Shown here piece after piece: positions 21,701 through 24,726 of a DNA stretch of 35,689 bases. How positions within the stretch are numbered: position 1 is the stretch's first letter; each line of letters starts with the position of its first letter. The DNA is taken from positions 1-35,689 of the forward strand of contig CAJOOG010000084.1 of NCBI GenBank assembly GCA_905236045.1. Reading direction: 5' to 3'. The notes under the pieces are model-generated. The model was not told where the DNA came from and made no database searches. It worked only from the letters and a program-made list of their open reading frames with translations. Both the position numbers and the translations under genes were made by a program. The stretch is from an uncultured Denitrobacterium sp. GTDB taxonomy: Bacteria > Actinomycetota > Coriobacteriia > Coriobacteriales > Eggerthellaceae.

Positions 21701-22657
21701 GCCGCCGGCGAGGTTCTGCTTGATAACGACGCGCTCTATGACCGTCCTGGAGACCGCGCTGCCGTCGGAAGCGGTAAGCCAGGGAAGCAGGCTGCCGGTG
21801 AGGCTGGTGTACTGCTTGTTGCTGACACCTGCGGCGACCGTGATGGTGAGCGTGTTGGTCGTATCGTCGAAAGCCCAGATGATGTTGGGATTATCCGAGA
21901 AAGCGTTGGACGCCGTGGCGGCATCCGCCGCGCTGAGCGTCGAGGCCGGCGAGACGACGATGCGCGCTGCGGCGTCGACCGCATCCGCCGCGGACGTGCC
22001 CACGGCCTGCTCCATAACGTAGGAAACGCCTTCGACCTGCGAAGACGCTTCGTTGTCTGACTCGGTTGAGCCGGTTGCCGAGATCCCCTCGATTGCGGCG
22101 GCGAAATCTTCCTGCGCCTGGCTTCCATAGGAGCTCTGCGCGGCGGAGGATCCGGCAGGCGAGGTGGTGCCCTCCTCAGTCTCTTCGAGGGCATACTCGG
22201 TTTCTACCTGGGATTTCTCTTGGGACGTTTGCGTCGCGGACGAATCTGGGACGCCCGACGTGGCGGAGCTGGACTGCTGCTCCGTTGCCTCCTTCTTGCT
22301 CGTTGAGCCGCTCTCCGACGCGGCTGCGCTCGACGCGCTTGGAGATACGGTGTCCTCGGCGGGCTGCCACTTTGGTGCCGCCGTAGTCGCCTGCGAACTT
22401 TCCTGAGTGGAAGAAGCTGACGTTGAACTGGCCTTTTGCGTGGTGGCGACCTCGGCGGAGGTGGTGGTTGGAGAGGCCGATGTCGCCTCCTTCGCGAAGG
22501 CAGCTTCGGTGCCGGACAAGGCGAGGGCGGAACAGAGAAGGAGGGCAGACAAAGCGAAAGCCAGGCCGAGACGCCCCGTCCGAGACCGGGCGAAAGCCGG
22601 ACTTTCGTCAAAGATATGCTCGCTATTCCTAATCAAATTTCCACCACCGACTGGCAT
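1..22657 (-). CDS. Giant BspA-family leucine-rich-repeat surface adhesin, 3' end outside window
   Basis: Predicted secreted surface protein, probably an adhesin, of at least 7,552 residues. The ATG at 22657 follows an AAAGG ribosome site 7 bases upstream, and the frame stays open to base 2. I checked the frame near 22657, 18112, 5398 and 4. Residues 1-55 form a long signal peptide (Arg-rich, then a Leu/Ala core, with a likely cut after AFA at 53-55). Residues 56 to about 250 are a Ser/Thr/Ala/Glu-rich stalk. Residues about 253-6300 are roughly 19 diverged cassettes of DUF285/BspA leucine-rich repeats (W-D/N-x-S-x-V-T-x-x-S-x-M-F type). Residues about 6300-7552 are Listeria-Bacteroides (Flg_new) repeats. 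The protein is poor in cysteine. No LPXTG anchor is visible because the C-terminus is missing. Cassettes differ in sequence, which argues against an assembly artefact. Family assignment is firm; ligand and anchoring are unknown. Confidence 0.93.
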   Translation of the reverse strand, partial: MPVGGGNLIRNSEHIFDESPAFARSRTGRLGLAFALSALLLCSALALSGTEAAFAKEATSASPTTTSAEVATTQKASSTSASSTQESSQATTAAPKWQPAEDTVSPSASSAAASESGSTSKKEATEQQSSSATSGVPDSSATQTSQEKSQVETEYALEETEEGTTSPAGSSAAQSSYGSQAQEDFAAAIEGISATGSTESDNEASSQVEGVSYVMEQAVGTSAADAVDAAARIVVSPASTLSAADAATASNAFSDNPNIIWAFDDTTNTLTITVAAGVSNKQYTSLTGSLLPWLTASDGSAVSRTVIERVVIKQNLAGGTICPYVLTEWFMNYTKLTYFDGRGLDVSSTTTFERMFQGDTKLTTLVQLDAWSTDSATSFLDMFDQCSSIVTLDLTGFHGATNVPAGELSTTYCHDMLAGMTALKSIKLAANTCLTDTGIDRISSRKDGLGVWEAASVDASEMSLWSGKGSEFVARYPGSASTLESFSITYKFHACGTWESNEGVLWDFDDAADTLYIVTDIDNCPNGDYIVNETPDGVIGLDASVSLRLPWLAAVPTSEIVHVVFKTETEGSMPGFFQSAPAVVPSTTVASWFAGYKNLLSVDASGLDVSSVTDFSGIFDGDGALAAIDLTGWSMVSASDLSHMFRGCTSLARLSVSDGTVLAGTGLSDINGRGRTVGVWERTNRVDQDPWFGNSQNLETRYASATSFVGAAHGDATYVWTSDYRGARFSNDNTWWTYDPTAAVLTIGADDNETGETLGKTVYETRSVANDGTVTIALPWEEVIDGVAIAKATDIKYVACRNNVAPQNLSQWFQGYTNLITFYGDGMDVSGTSSLANLFAYDTAVTSIDLTGWVMNSSSVGGMLATVTGLLNLTLDNGARLVGTGLDTLAAHTVDNGTWVRQNSDTDSWMGSSANLVSRYTAATSDGATLGPALYLFDTTILRNTFTSNGNVWWEWDAKTSTLTIGHGSGADIHVTEDYDDLPWLGVLGKGGASATEAQKNYARNMIRFVEIEGNSVDGYSVAPDSPEMWFANYKNLETFIGGGLDLSNATSMEKFLYNCTLLDTVSGLANWNTSRITNMSHLFDGSTEGTLLQTISGLDMWDTSRVTDFSYMFANNRNLSGLTNIADWDVTAAGSTNGFIGMFQNASGIAQLDISGWDMPASAPRTDMLSGAGGITTLTLGNGVILTDTNLGQAAGDTRSQLYGSWERTGLDINATASWFGPSQDLIRRYPAISRNWGADVVYTWKPRVYSGRYDNDLIWWKYTVTEDDPTTTVNEATGTLTLGTDSSSALTLALTPDTCLWADVLYRVYALTDPSIDTPAKGLAKVTSFTAQCFADGSAKLGLVPYTDSTATPPTTTSSLAGLFKGYTSLVSADVRGISTSQVTSLESVFENTPALKTITGLANWDTASVADMAFAFKDTGMTDLTALGNWDVSGVLYFDGMFQNAVDLITLDLSGWRMRTDTVVSHEDMLNGVESLERLYVNDAIVLDDTGFSSTSTRYPCYGSWDRDTNGDWFGTTANIEAVYPSSTAAARATAANYASVHLYSWQKDKLRGRFVNDNAWWTFEWEDDEHSTGSLEIGLTDLAASADHVITETALETPWTQDGATILASGIGADKVRFVTFHSGVIMTGTNFARWFAGYHALEEFDGSGLAISDDSPSSALNPPYTTTLESLFEDCPNLITLHGIDSWNVSHVDSFANMFKGDSSIRTLDIHSWSMDASADRTDMLYGCDGLTAMILGPDVCLADTGLDAVVTGDAPGLDSVTAYDGRAANRGSWLRITHGTAKAPYSYDPWFGSTQDLVRRYSDTSNIHGAGTDGLGAYYIWQEGVYQGRFKTNDNAWWKWNASTGMLTFGLDDAEVSDSNTSLYVENVDPYVNDLATDPLPWVLASDPIPTVGEIAAVYPGYNANWLNNKYTEIAALNDFRAKGAEKGVVGVTATPMTSAKDGVTYRVILQSLAGWFEDYLGLETFNGTNIVMDATAATQSLESLFAGSLALTTLNLTNWVWTDSLARDNMLADLPSLSEITLEKDVVLEGTGLGLAKDADLTDATPGTELAARAATAGRWVQQESVSATAAAMLAGDVAWFDSTANLVARYPSSVSSSLLLRHTYKWDGDNLGGRFPSNPNAWWVFHKAADASNDIIAGQLSIGCDDGSVKTVFEAGTLTLNGSGDPVYSSAAMPWYDAIADLSKVTRIIVESEIVPTDLTCWFAGMSGATEFEGDLMDVSGCTSLTGSFAGLFANMSKLAYVTIGSWDMGGLDCPEARVAGMFEGDESLYSITVGKKVVLKGSGLDETLYKRTPKDGTWIHDFWFGSSTDLSNDYPSTGPTSTASALYSSETGEITYLWDDGNLGGRFTSSHDVWWRYTGVVREGTTGLHVGLLRIGSDTADAYITEDGSELPWRDLLPNVNSITEVITGADDSKTFKPKTLHNWFGSFDVSTTEGGTTTTTSYAHTGLLTFNGKGVNTSACESFAELFDGAVNLASVKFISTWVTNTVTDFSRAFYGTRDIETLDIKNWDMTSAMAAGAGGVGDAFKGMGQRYGALKSITLGPKAVLIGTNLGTRIADNDYEDGEKFHDIYDGRWIMGTALDAPAETGDTDFDWFDYTQRLMERYGATGGVQLDGSPVQYSHTYTWDSTTIGGKFEENANIWWKYVKDTGALTIGAFVKQENAAGATNIVGKYSPLGISRTLDVAEENLPWRVAYGRFQSFEVSTANGDITVEQLKGWFDLSYLEDYETEFTGWNNIMSEKDRELGFSTYTLADSGGSDQWSYAIFSGYHSNVQIRSAHRWSLLREWWTGYAYSQAFELMGEERYALAFEYKNTSAYTGSPGFDLSTAAGHSHDSSHSAHIDLGDSPDGFADAYTEITTDTTANYYINVCLYSSCGHTVWGARTVDIENLFLLHVYDFEIFHGDGLLTGDVESFERLFKNCDELETISGVADWDTGNVTSLQETFRNCKELSTLDSIKNWDVDDVTNYSYTFSGMESINPTVDLNWNTASATDMSYMFAYTTSVPSLNYISGWEVRNVRDFSYMFYDNTGLQDASAGKLWHVGTDSTVADPVDLTSMFEGASALATIYLTDWNLDTLDGVVITDMFMTTPGLCTIVLGMDNVLEGTSLGKDRNADGSVFNIVQRGAALGGWKRIDADKDWYGTTLDLVHIYPIHTVLEPTNPTDADPDATYYSYVWIADQTGGNEFPSNPYAWWKYYPDSQTLVIGLLSDTGSYNAYRNYVDETYEELPWFTDTAPWGAYNDALYDYDEIQYVQFIGNLTINNPERWFAGYTNLIEANVEGMVIGDDVTSLSGLFDGDEDLVKVTGLNTWVGMLDGITDFSAMFRGTTSLATLETLSSWDVSDATDMSDMFNGAASLKDISQLLSWDTSNVTTMARMFKGMSSLLSVDAVQSWNTTNCLNFDEMFMNDSSVRKIDLTSTNFNMDLAWWNDYLASDGVTPMQDGSGNDLTAATAVLVRHVRDMLRGLDSLVEITVPDDIDLTYTGLSNSTTHEPLDGRWQQQPVGSYYPWWGTAWELEDRYPTDNDPATAGDQSGIKSEYVSWMTRSSNILTYYWDTEATGGRWTSNPFAWWTFTDEGSFDSSGNWTTILDGVRETLTIGIDDRADVIDAGIPAATFDKYGLVVTEDTDSSGFAAGLYPDLPWLANDVALDSVLYLYSLGDLAPLHPAGWFKDYTRLITADGSGLDMEQALSLASMFENCYRLTSLDTGVGGWDDMSYDPGTPGSTATAVTSLAGMFKNCYQLADVIGIENWDVSNVTDLSGMFENNRTMTEVDKLAGWVGKTSNFQNLSRMFADTNITIYNTTDLSQGSGISKLTDVHGIEGWDTSNVTDYSEMFRNALLLEALDLSGWNMFGVATVDVTDMLDNCCSLATLIVSQQNILYGSGLDDDMHYHVTYTRDQGGGFYPSFDVYPRAKTDTYITLRHRYLPIPGGNYAYSYYSYTNTGGSWVAQNTDWHNFADSNKWSGDTDHLSALYTASENWAPCESTTYIWDSATYRSVFPSNRFAVTVDGNTTYEYNAWWFYRKSDHVLTLGASGGTADPSKNLVTESNTTYLTDGTGVNTLPWSDYSQTTIMYSESTSGGVLSHTTSGVDQLTWSVLTYNGSNGEIAPQNPNGWFYNFHNLTSVNMAFFDLTFATSLSHMFAGCENLDADAKGLLGFNSWDVSRIIDYSHMFDGDVRLFKFENLHNWVVNTTNPLGVDMSYMFRDSGISDLSHLENWNTSNVVSMSHMFAQDESLFDQTPIKGWNVAKVTDFSGMFLEDLNIEAVDISSWQMRITSGGTRTTAVTDTSDMLTGLASLEQLTAGEASILQGTGFNDSLSNHGPTAGMWILTTANGASVLGANGSSPWFGTTSKLAERYVLNNSCSADTLLYLWSEAQIGGRFDSNPYAWWTYAYKLDESEHFVSGTLTLGVDAVADRSVYTLNYDQVGNTYGNDVSEMQDDPTDGVADVNILPWLCAVDNSTDAARPTQTVRSRTDITIVTTDVPAGETFQIDNPANWFANYTALGDFDGTQIDVPNATDLSGMFKNATVLDDDSVATMQDWDVDQVSDFSNMFNHADALTTVAPLTDNWIISGSDDLTGMFANAISLESIDLRPWVLTDATVADMLANARSLKAIQVNDQSVLDGTGLDRIETRTPTLGMWVRQGSVPIAWWGNGSELEDLYPVSALGLGNQTYTWDSDHRGGRWASNPSAWWIYDRVDSDDGSLVAGRLTIGADEGAADKRVTETALDLPWLADNPYTIEVEDLDGLIVHDHLVDPDEVKHIVTRYDITPADPAGTASGLTFAGWFSDYVNLKDFDGSGLKITSGITSLEGLFSGDLSLATVTGVDEWDLSNVTTLARLFYNAQVLEETSGPNYWDTSSVTDLSYAFYNVDGLDEVDLAKFGTWDVGNVVHFEHLFDGADGIKNFANLSSWRPAKGIYFNYAFANMLALENLRGLASWAPASGYAAQYWDLEGMLSGNLSLNDITAITSGWDVSRVSDFSRLLYGIAADTSEMALTDIDFSNWRMSDSASYTDMLMFGNASTGAIMSGGATNFNSLTLSSTDILEDSGLQGVLGFGTTDGVWWRNADGTRGLAAPVGTTERLVAVYPKGVGAPTLTTVYTWDSTHQGGTFDNTNVWWTFAKEDIGYAEPAGQIRVGVYDRTLSAATTESGLDVPWNAAGLQSRITSFYAVGDNGNVMPATLESWFEATSATDYVNFTEFNGKYLTTSNATSFAGLFKGDANLAEVNEVAAWNTSRITSFAGMFQDVASLYELDMSGWDMLSTTYRVTPDVTDMFDGAEFLHVLHLGTATLLDGSGLDLIESTQNPPMKGHWYIDGKEDSDLFGTTPALLASYTTSTNNGVHTYYWQYRDVFASNSNAWWRYDDYTHTLSMGLYDITKQNHVTEYGTKLPWLSQIDGAPNSVDPEDVWYVVFDDTNGKLAPTNLQEWFKGYVNLKGFDGTGMDASNAHSFEGLFSGDVSLDTLNIQTWDMTAGSYRSLEADVDLADSESLNSCFNTNSYLVIPSTVDMLKDTDSLRVMKLSNNSVLEDSNLSRVDGIWQAGLFDDDHTDDDSIWFETSKYMMEVRYKKYERDEDDNPLYETDDKGKSYIVAGNSLGNVTYTFAKGMGGKLPDYDESYVAYLTVGGSYLMNGVDSAGTRRYNINEDSFWAFVAEDTVTEEGLRLKAGSLYIGVRSAASDKKVGALSMANQMNIMPWGAYWASITNAYTVGGISPSSVKGWFTEQMLTTPLIDIGGTRYSGDANGDGRVDTGEMIIESYGYWGWSVLDSRYTTFNYSTGWIHMDHTSGGYWAGLYSPEFHLEDGHTYQLALDFKGNLRSSSLSVGQFYQTSFADFGASYVWLTSNQSSFAHITRTFTVSYEPQWASSGNFRLFINGADGYGTDFYIRNLMLIDLTANQLLTVDGSGVNTAAEVSLYGSDASQGASTADNFDGTSNFDYSFYGNPNMESIDLQAWNMSSDASRYRMFDDTCTEEIRLSNTDVIDFTTFEAHAGEFGRWETYDLYNNEFTGEWWGQAEDVMNRYNSGYNSNGNLVYRWNTTLAGGRIGGNDHVWWYLTEMGQDLDHDGIADVEAHSLVIGVDDGYSGSSLEVTVDVHSYEAVPEGSEYTYVAPLVTLPWEKLLSDGWLEHIYTLPNSTDDKVRPTLLNSWFKNHGSSDTASLGALGVGMYGGVQTFDGSGMDISVCDDFTSLFEGDEQLYSLNLRGWTFDETDGTDAFFADDLAVRLLYVDDDTTLAGALSTLPEHTAGRWVAKPVSKSGMDETARVITGSFFGTDELQELYPDNSVGNDHGSVTWSWKSGTRVYFSPGLNATDVTGTVNPVFVEEGDKLTLPNATNSYTRSGYLLRWWNTSSDYTGDEYALNEVYIPTKGDDGKLLEEITFYADWYRDAGSVMYFVLDDGSSSHPSGARNLGIDATDPTSLSYAAGSATLSGYRIGDDVVMWDGTQADGTSLYSGVSGVSFSFGTAFTRPGYTLCGWYYYNRELDGSGGYVISQEHFVAAGDVLRVPDLNGTGSETTQVYLFAAWIPVEGYTVVYDSNGGKYQVASRSGFNWESTGLMPSAEDGTAVGSSRMGYHLLGWYATDNGLANGTKIILDSEGNFLITDNTMYRALAISTSVSDALVLHAFWEVGKVTFTYEAEGNGRVRCVLDGSTSELVNGDDRTAAYGAEATPGTSDGLVSGGGYHLAYWTSAYNKAWRSTNAILTSEEMALASFNTATGLWVDDTFTAHFRANTYQIKYDPGDALGGPDVAWQIEATYGESFSAPIVGTFFTLDGYNFAGWLTDEAATVEGNAQDGIARPRILTGGEIYYDLLAEHDSTITLYAQWKAKTATYTFRAGDNGGVTFSPSGQGETLVSTSFPCDREDSIVVRAVPAVGFAVAGWRDLDTGLMLVDGSDGVSYTVNADGSWTMQLSRTGSLWPLSRDFAAVFKGATYKIHYILDGTEDAGSTVPADQTKSYGVALQLTSIAASGTVSATKVGYNFAGWDLVVEGSADGVADYVDGDMMTTDHSAVQDSVVTLRALWTPTTYTVLYYRGADTATGSMDPQEFTYGIEQPLRTNEFQRNGYRFIGWSRVFRGGVEFTQNEPVSNLGMNGEQVVLYACWEMKDGYSVSFEVALSDGGIPATLDPSADNPTTAAPLSRISTAAPAFVQTADQEAHYYFSYWTYVQTLDDGSTVEGITQEPEGIIIQGDTVFTAIFDHDKYTWFFGKGEHGIWTDRRDYTFFTGLGPSSQVPAFGNGDTSDYHYFDTVSSNPRNMGRPKGDPGYVFLGWMWTTSDGVDHYSYSSDATSAEALPSTITGPLTFTAMWAPTAITFQLDPNGGESAEGYDYVVESSTKNVGEEVVLPDGDTVLSRNGYRFLGWSLDAAAEMPTWVAGETIQVSGISRMIVYAVWQHLTFTLHYDSNGGSLVPDRSGLHWDSQNLTTGVPIPTKPGYTFDGWYGKVTGDAILSKVNYNIPYETVAKENGISVDDAWLYGATVYAKWIEGEAVVYYVPALIDSETGEIYDATGVPGVTLPASEIVYVTDDPNMAGSSAVPYIGYKFLYW
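4960..5365 (-). other. Carbohydrate-binding-like beta-sandwich insert 2 in the adhesin
   Basis: Residues about 5765-5900 sit at the equivalent place in a second cassette. They include Y-S-P-E-F-H-L-E-D-G-H-T-Y-Q-L-A-L-D-F, then R-T-F-T-V-S-Y, F-R-L-F-I-N-G and F-Y-I-R-N-L-M-L-I-D. That order is typical of CBM4/9-like jelly rolls (core strands, a loop, then a D/N-x-x-L/V closing strand). It begins directly after the EF-hand-like loop at 5375-5410. Assignment is by pattern only. Confidence 0.5.
5375..5410 (-). other. EF-hand / dockerin-like calcium-binding loop in the adhesin
   Basis: Residues 5750-5761 read D-A-N-G-D-G-R-V-D-T-G-E. Acidic or amide side chains fall at loop positions 1, 3, 5, 9 and 12 and Gly at position 6, which is the classic 12-residue calcium loop. 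A dockerin would normally carry two such loops with helices; only one is here, so it is not called a dockerin. A weaker relative (D-L-D-H-D-G-I-A-D-V-E) lies at 4421-4453. Confidence 0.6.
13960..14455 (-). other. Carbohydrate-binding-like beta-sandwich insert 1 in the adhesin
   Basis: Residues about 2737-2900 of the giant protein replace the usual run from W-F-A-G-Y to the first DUF285 repeat. The segment is rich in aromatic residues (S-Y-A-I-F-S-G-Y, R-E-W-W-T-G-Y), has a strand-like A-L-A-F-E-Y-K-N, a His-rich loop (A-G-H-S-H-D-S-S-H-S-A-H), and ends with Y-Y-I-N-V-C-L-Y and V-D-I-E-N-L-F-L. That ending resembles the closing strands of CBM4/9-type jelly rolls. It holds two of the few cysteines in the protein. 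The domain type is inferred from pattern only. Confidence 0.45.
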
Positions 22658-23500
22658 TTTACTACCTTTCGCCGCGGAAAGTAAGCCCCAATTTCAAGAA
22701 AATCCCCAGTTGAGAGCATGAATCTGAAAAATCAAGACTCCATTTCGGAAAACTTCGGGCACAGACCTCAAATCAGCCTGCTGAACTGGGGTTTCGTCGT
22801 GCGAAATCGCATTCGGTCTACAGGGAGACTGTTTACACCTGAACACGAATTGTGCAATCGCTTCAAAACTCCGGTGATTTCGAGCAATCTGGGCGCAAAA
22901 GATTTATATGCATGCGTTCATATTGCGTACTTTTGATTTTACGTATTTTGTACGTCTTTGATTTGATTGCAAGAGATTTTCGAGAGGAGACATCCTCGGG
23001 GGCACCATCGGGTGAGAGGCCCCCTCGATAGGATTAGGTGGAGACCGTCTTGTTTGCAGACCGCATAGACGTGTCCGTGACCGATCGAAAATCGATGATT
23101 CTCGAATGCGTAATGCTGCTCGACATCCCCGCCACGATCCGAGTCGCGGATGGAGTCTGCTTTGGATGATAACCTTCTTGTAGATTGTTACGGTTAGCTT
23201 CTTTTAGCGTTATCCGGTTCCTCGAATTCATTGCGAGGTATAGCTTGCTATATTATTTCCATCTGCGCTTTCTGCTCTGCTATCACCTATGCTCTTAAGT
23301 AATTGATAGCACCTGCTATCAGTCGATATTTAATTCAGTTATTTGAACTTTGTCGTTATCGCTCGCTCTTACAGACTTCGTTCGACAAAATTGATTCGAC
23401 AAGATTCCTTGATGCGCTTCTCGTCAAAAGTGGAATAGTCATTTTGTCGTTATCGCTCGTTTGCCGGATCTGCAGAACCATATTCTCGGCAAATACGATT
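22658..23500. promoter_or_regulatory. AT-richer non-coding block upstream of the giant adhesin, rich in short repeats
   Basis: About 840 bases with no convincing gene, clearly lower in GC than the flanking genes. On the minus strand it is the leader of the adhesin gene; a weak promoter-like pair (TTGCAC, then TAAACA 16 bases later) lies around 22828-22855. The block holds an inverted repeat TATAGC-TT-GCTATA at 23239-23252, and TGCTATC / GATAGCA copies at 23278-23284, 23305-23311 and 23314-23320. It also has an exact 17-base direct repeat at 23349-23365 and 23443-23459, and paired TTCGACAA words near 23371 and 23386. These could be regulator sites or parts of a structured RNA. The promoter call is weak; the repeats are certain. 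Confidence 0.4.
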
Positions 23501-23568
23501 CGGGGCAGCGTAGCGTGCACGCTGCCCCGCGTTATCGCCCCGAGGTGCATGCGCGCATGCACCTCGGG
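23501..23568. terminator. Two tandem strong hairpins, probable terminator region
   Basis: Hairpin 1 has an 11-base stem (23501-23511 with 23519-23529) and a 7-base loop. Hairpin 2 is a perfect 30-base palindrome at 23539-23568. They lie 26 bases past the stop codon of the ribbon-helix-helix gene at 23595, so they probably end its transcript. The only pyrimidine-rich tail (CTTCTTTC) follows hairpin 2 on the plus strand, so the element may act in either direction or against transcripts entering from the left. Confidence 0.5.
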
Positions 23569-23594
23569 CTTCTTTCAAAAAGAGAGTTGGGGTG

Positions 23595-24542
23595 TTACAT
23601 CGTCACATGGACGCGGAGGTAGCGGCGCTTCTCGCCTGTTACAAGACCTTGCATGTTGGCGATCTTCGCGCGTTCGTTGAAGGCGCCGGACTTGCGGGCT
23701 TCCGCTGCAACGGCGTCGACATCGACCTCGACCTCTTGACGGCCGGCTTCGTAGCCGGCGGCGCGGGCGTCCGCTATGCGCTGCTCGACGTCTTTCGCAG
23801 CTTCACGCCTTCCCTCTTCCCTGCCGGCATCGCGCGCATATGCCACCTGCTGCTTCACGCTGTCCGTTACCTCGGGCAGCAGACTCATGGCCTTTATCGC
23901 GTGAATCGCCTCTTCGCGCGTGGAAGCATGGTCGTCTTGGGCCATGCCCAGCTGGGAGCGGAGCTCTCGAATGAGAACGTCCTTCTCCTCCACGCTGGTC
24001 TTGAGGGACTGAATCTCCTTCGAGAGAGAGGCCTCCAACGCGTCCGTCTTGTCCTTGTAGGCTTTGGCCGTGGCCTTCGCAACCGTCTGGACGATATTCT
24101 GCACCTCGGGCGGGTTGGCCTTCTTCGGCGCAGGCGCAGGTGCGGGGACGGGGGCGGAAGGTACCGCCTTCGTTTCCTTGGGCGCGGGCGCGCTCGGCGC
24201 TTCATGGGCGGATTCCCTGGAGCGGCGCTCTACCTTCCCACGCGTGATGATGGTCGTGGGCGCAGGTTCGGAGTCGGGTGCAGATGCAGGCACCGCGGGC
24301 GCAGCCGGAGCCATAGGGGCCGGGGCGGGCTCAGGCTGTGCGGCCACGGGGGCCGAAGCTTGCAACGGGGCCGCATGCGCGGGGGTCTTCGGCGAGTTTT
24401 CGTTCTGCAGATCCTCCCAGAGCAAATCCACCGCGCGCTCCACCACGGCAGCCTTGGTAATTTCCTGCTGCTCGGAAATGGTGTTGATGAGCTCGATGTG
24501 GTGTTCGGAGAGGCGAAAGTTCGCTTGCCTCGTAGCGGCCAT
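23595..24542 (-). CDS. Ribbon-helix-helix DNA-binding protein with Pro/Ala linker and coiled coil
   Basis: Protein of 315 residues from the ATG at 24542, which has an AGGTGG site 8 bases upstream. An in-frame TTG at 24569 lacks such a site and lies against the repeats described below. Residues about 5-45 look like an Arc/MetJ-type fold: a strand (Q-A-N-F-R-L-S), a helix, and I-T-K-A-A-V-V-E-R-A-V-D-L-L. Residues about 50-145 are a Pro/Ala-rich linker with a basic patch (K-V-E-R-R-S-R). Residues about 146-215 are predicted coiled coil, and the rest is charged and helical, ending R-R-Y-L-R-V-H-V. Ribbon-helix-helix proteins usually bind short direct repeats as dimers, often at their own promoter. 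The long tail is unusual for simple repressors; a structural DNA-binding or partition-like role is possible. Target genes, including the adjacent adhesin, are unknown. Confidence 0.6.
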   Translation of the reverse strand: MAATRQANFRLSEHHIELINTISEQQEITKAAVVERAVDLLWEDLQNENSPKTPAHAAPLQASAPVAAQPEPAPAPMAPAAPAVPASAPDSEPAPTTIITRGKVERRSRESAHEAPSAPAPKETKAVPSAPVPAPAPAPKKANPPEVQNIVQTVAKATAKAYKDKTDALEASLSKEIQSLKTSVEEKDVLIRELRSQLGMAQDDHASTREEAIHAIKAMSLLPEVTDSVKQQVAYARDAGREEGRREAAKDVEQRIADARAAGYEAGRQEVEVDVDAVAAEARKSGAFNERAKIANMQGLVTGEKRRYLRVHVTM

Positions 24543-24570
24543 GGTTGCTACCACCTGTTCATGCGTCAAA

Positions 24571-24594
24571 CTACTGTTTATCTACTCTGTTTAT
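24571..24594. promoter_or_regulatory. Candidate operator: tandem CTGTTTAT repeats
   Basis: CTACTGTTTAT (24571-24581) is followed at once by CTACTCTGTTTAT (24582-24594), giving two CTGTTTAT words 13 bases apart, start to start. They lie 29-52 bases upstream of the ATG of the ribbon-helix-helix gene. Short same-direction repeats in this place are what that family typically binds, so autoregulation is a reasonable inference. Confidence 0.4.
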
Positions 24595-24726
24595 GCTGCG
24601 TTTGTGCAGACCGAAAGGGGCTGCATATAGACGCGCTTGCATAGTATCACACTTTCCCTAGTGCCTACCTGCCGAAATAGCAGGACCGCATATGTTCACC
24701 AGTTCCCCGCACTTCCCCCGACGAGG
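24595..24726. other. Spacer between the lectin gene and the ribbon-helix-helix gene
   Basis: No gene is seen. A small hairpin (CCTGC / GCAGG, 7-base loop) at 24668-24684 lies 42 bases past the lectin gene stop, without a T-run, so it is a poor terminator candidate. On the minus strand a TACTAT word near 24650 could be part of a -10 element for the downstream gene; this is weak. Confidence 0.25.

Larger units (their letters stand above)
3740..21900 (-). repeat. Array of about 19 BspA/DUF285 cassettes within the giant adhesin
   Basis: Each cassette reads, in order: an aromatic beta module (Y-x-W-D, G-G-R-F-x-S-N, A-W-W, L-T-I-G); an L-P-W; W-F-A-G-Y-x-N-L with F-D-G-x-G-L-D; two to eight DUF285 repeats; L-x-G-T-G-L with a G-x-W; and a signature W-F-G-[ST]-x-x-x-L-x-x-R-Y-P. 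I read the signature, often degenerate, near 21.25, 20.58, 19.93, 18.99, 18.10, 17.26, 16.39, 15.71, 14.84, 13.19, 12.09, 10.74, 9.58, 8.66, 7.40, 6.65, 5.96, 4.58 and 3.81 kb. Spacing runs from about 0.65 to 1.65 kb and depends mainly on how many DUF285 repeats a cassette holds. In known BspA-like proteins a short beta segment often precedes the repeats; the signature itself I cannot assign to a named domain. The count was made by eye and could be off by one or two. Confidence 0.85.

Noticed and set aside
22718-22936. Plus-strand frame of 72 codons in the adhesin leader
   Set aside because: No good ribosome site, no recognisable motif, and AT-rich sequence where chance frames of this size occur.
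23034-23231. Minus-strand frame of 65 codons
   Set aside because: No ribosome site or family resemblance; it overlaps the repeat-rich non-coding block.
23239-23459. CRISPR array or phage attachment site
   Set aside because: The repeats are short, unequal in spacing and partly inverted, with no cas gene, integrase or tRNA nearby.
24668-24684. tRNA fragment or strong terminator
   Set aside because: Only a 5-base stem, with no other tRNA arms and no T-run.
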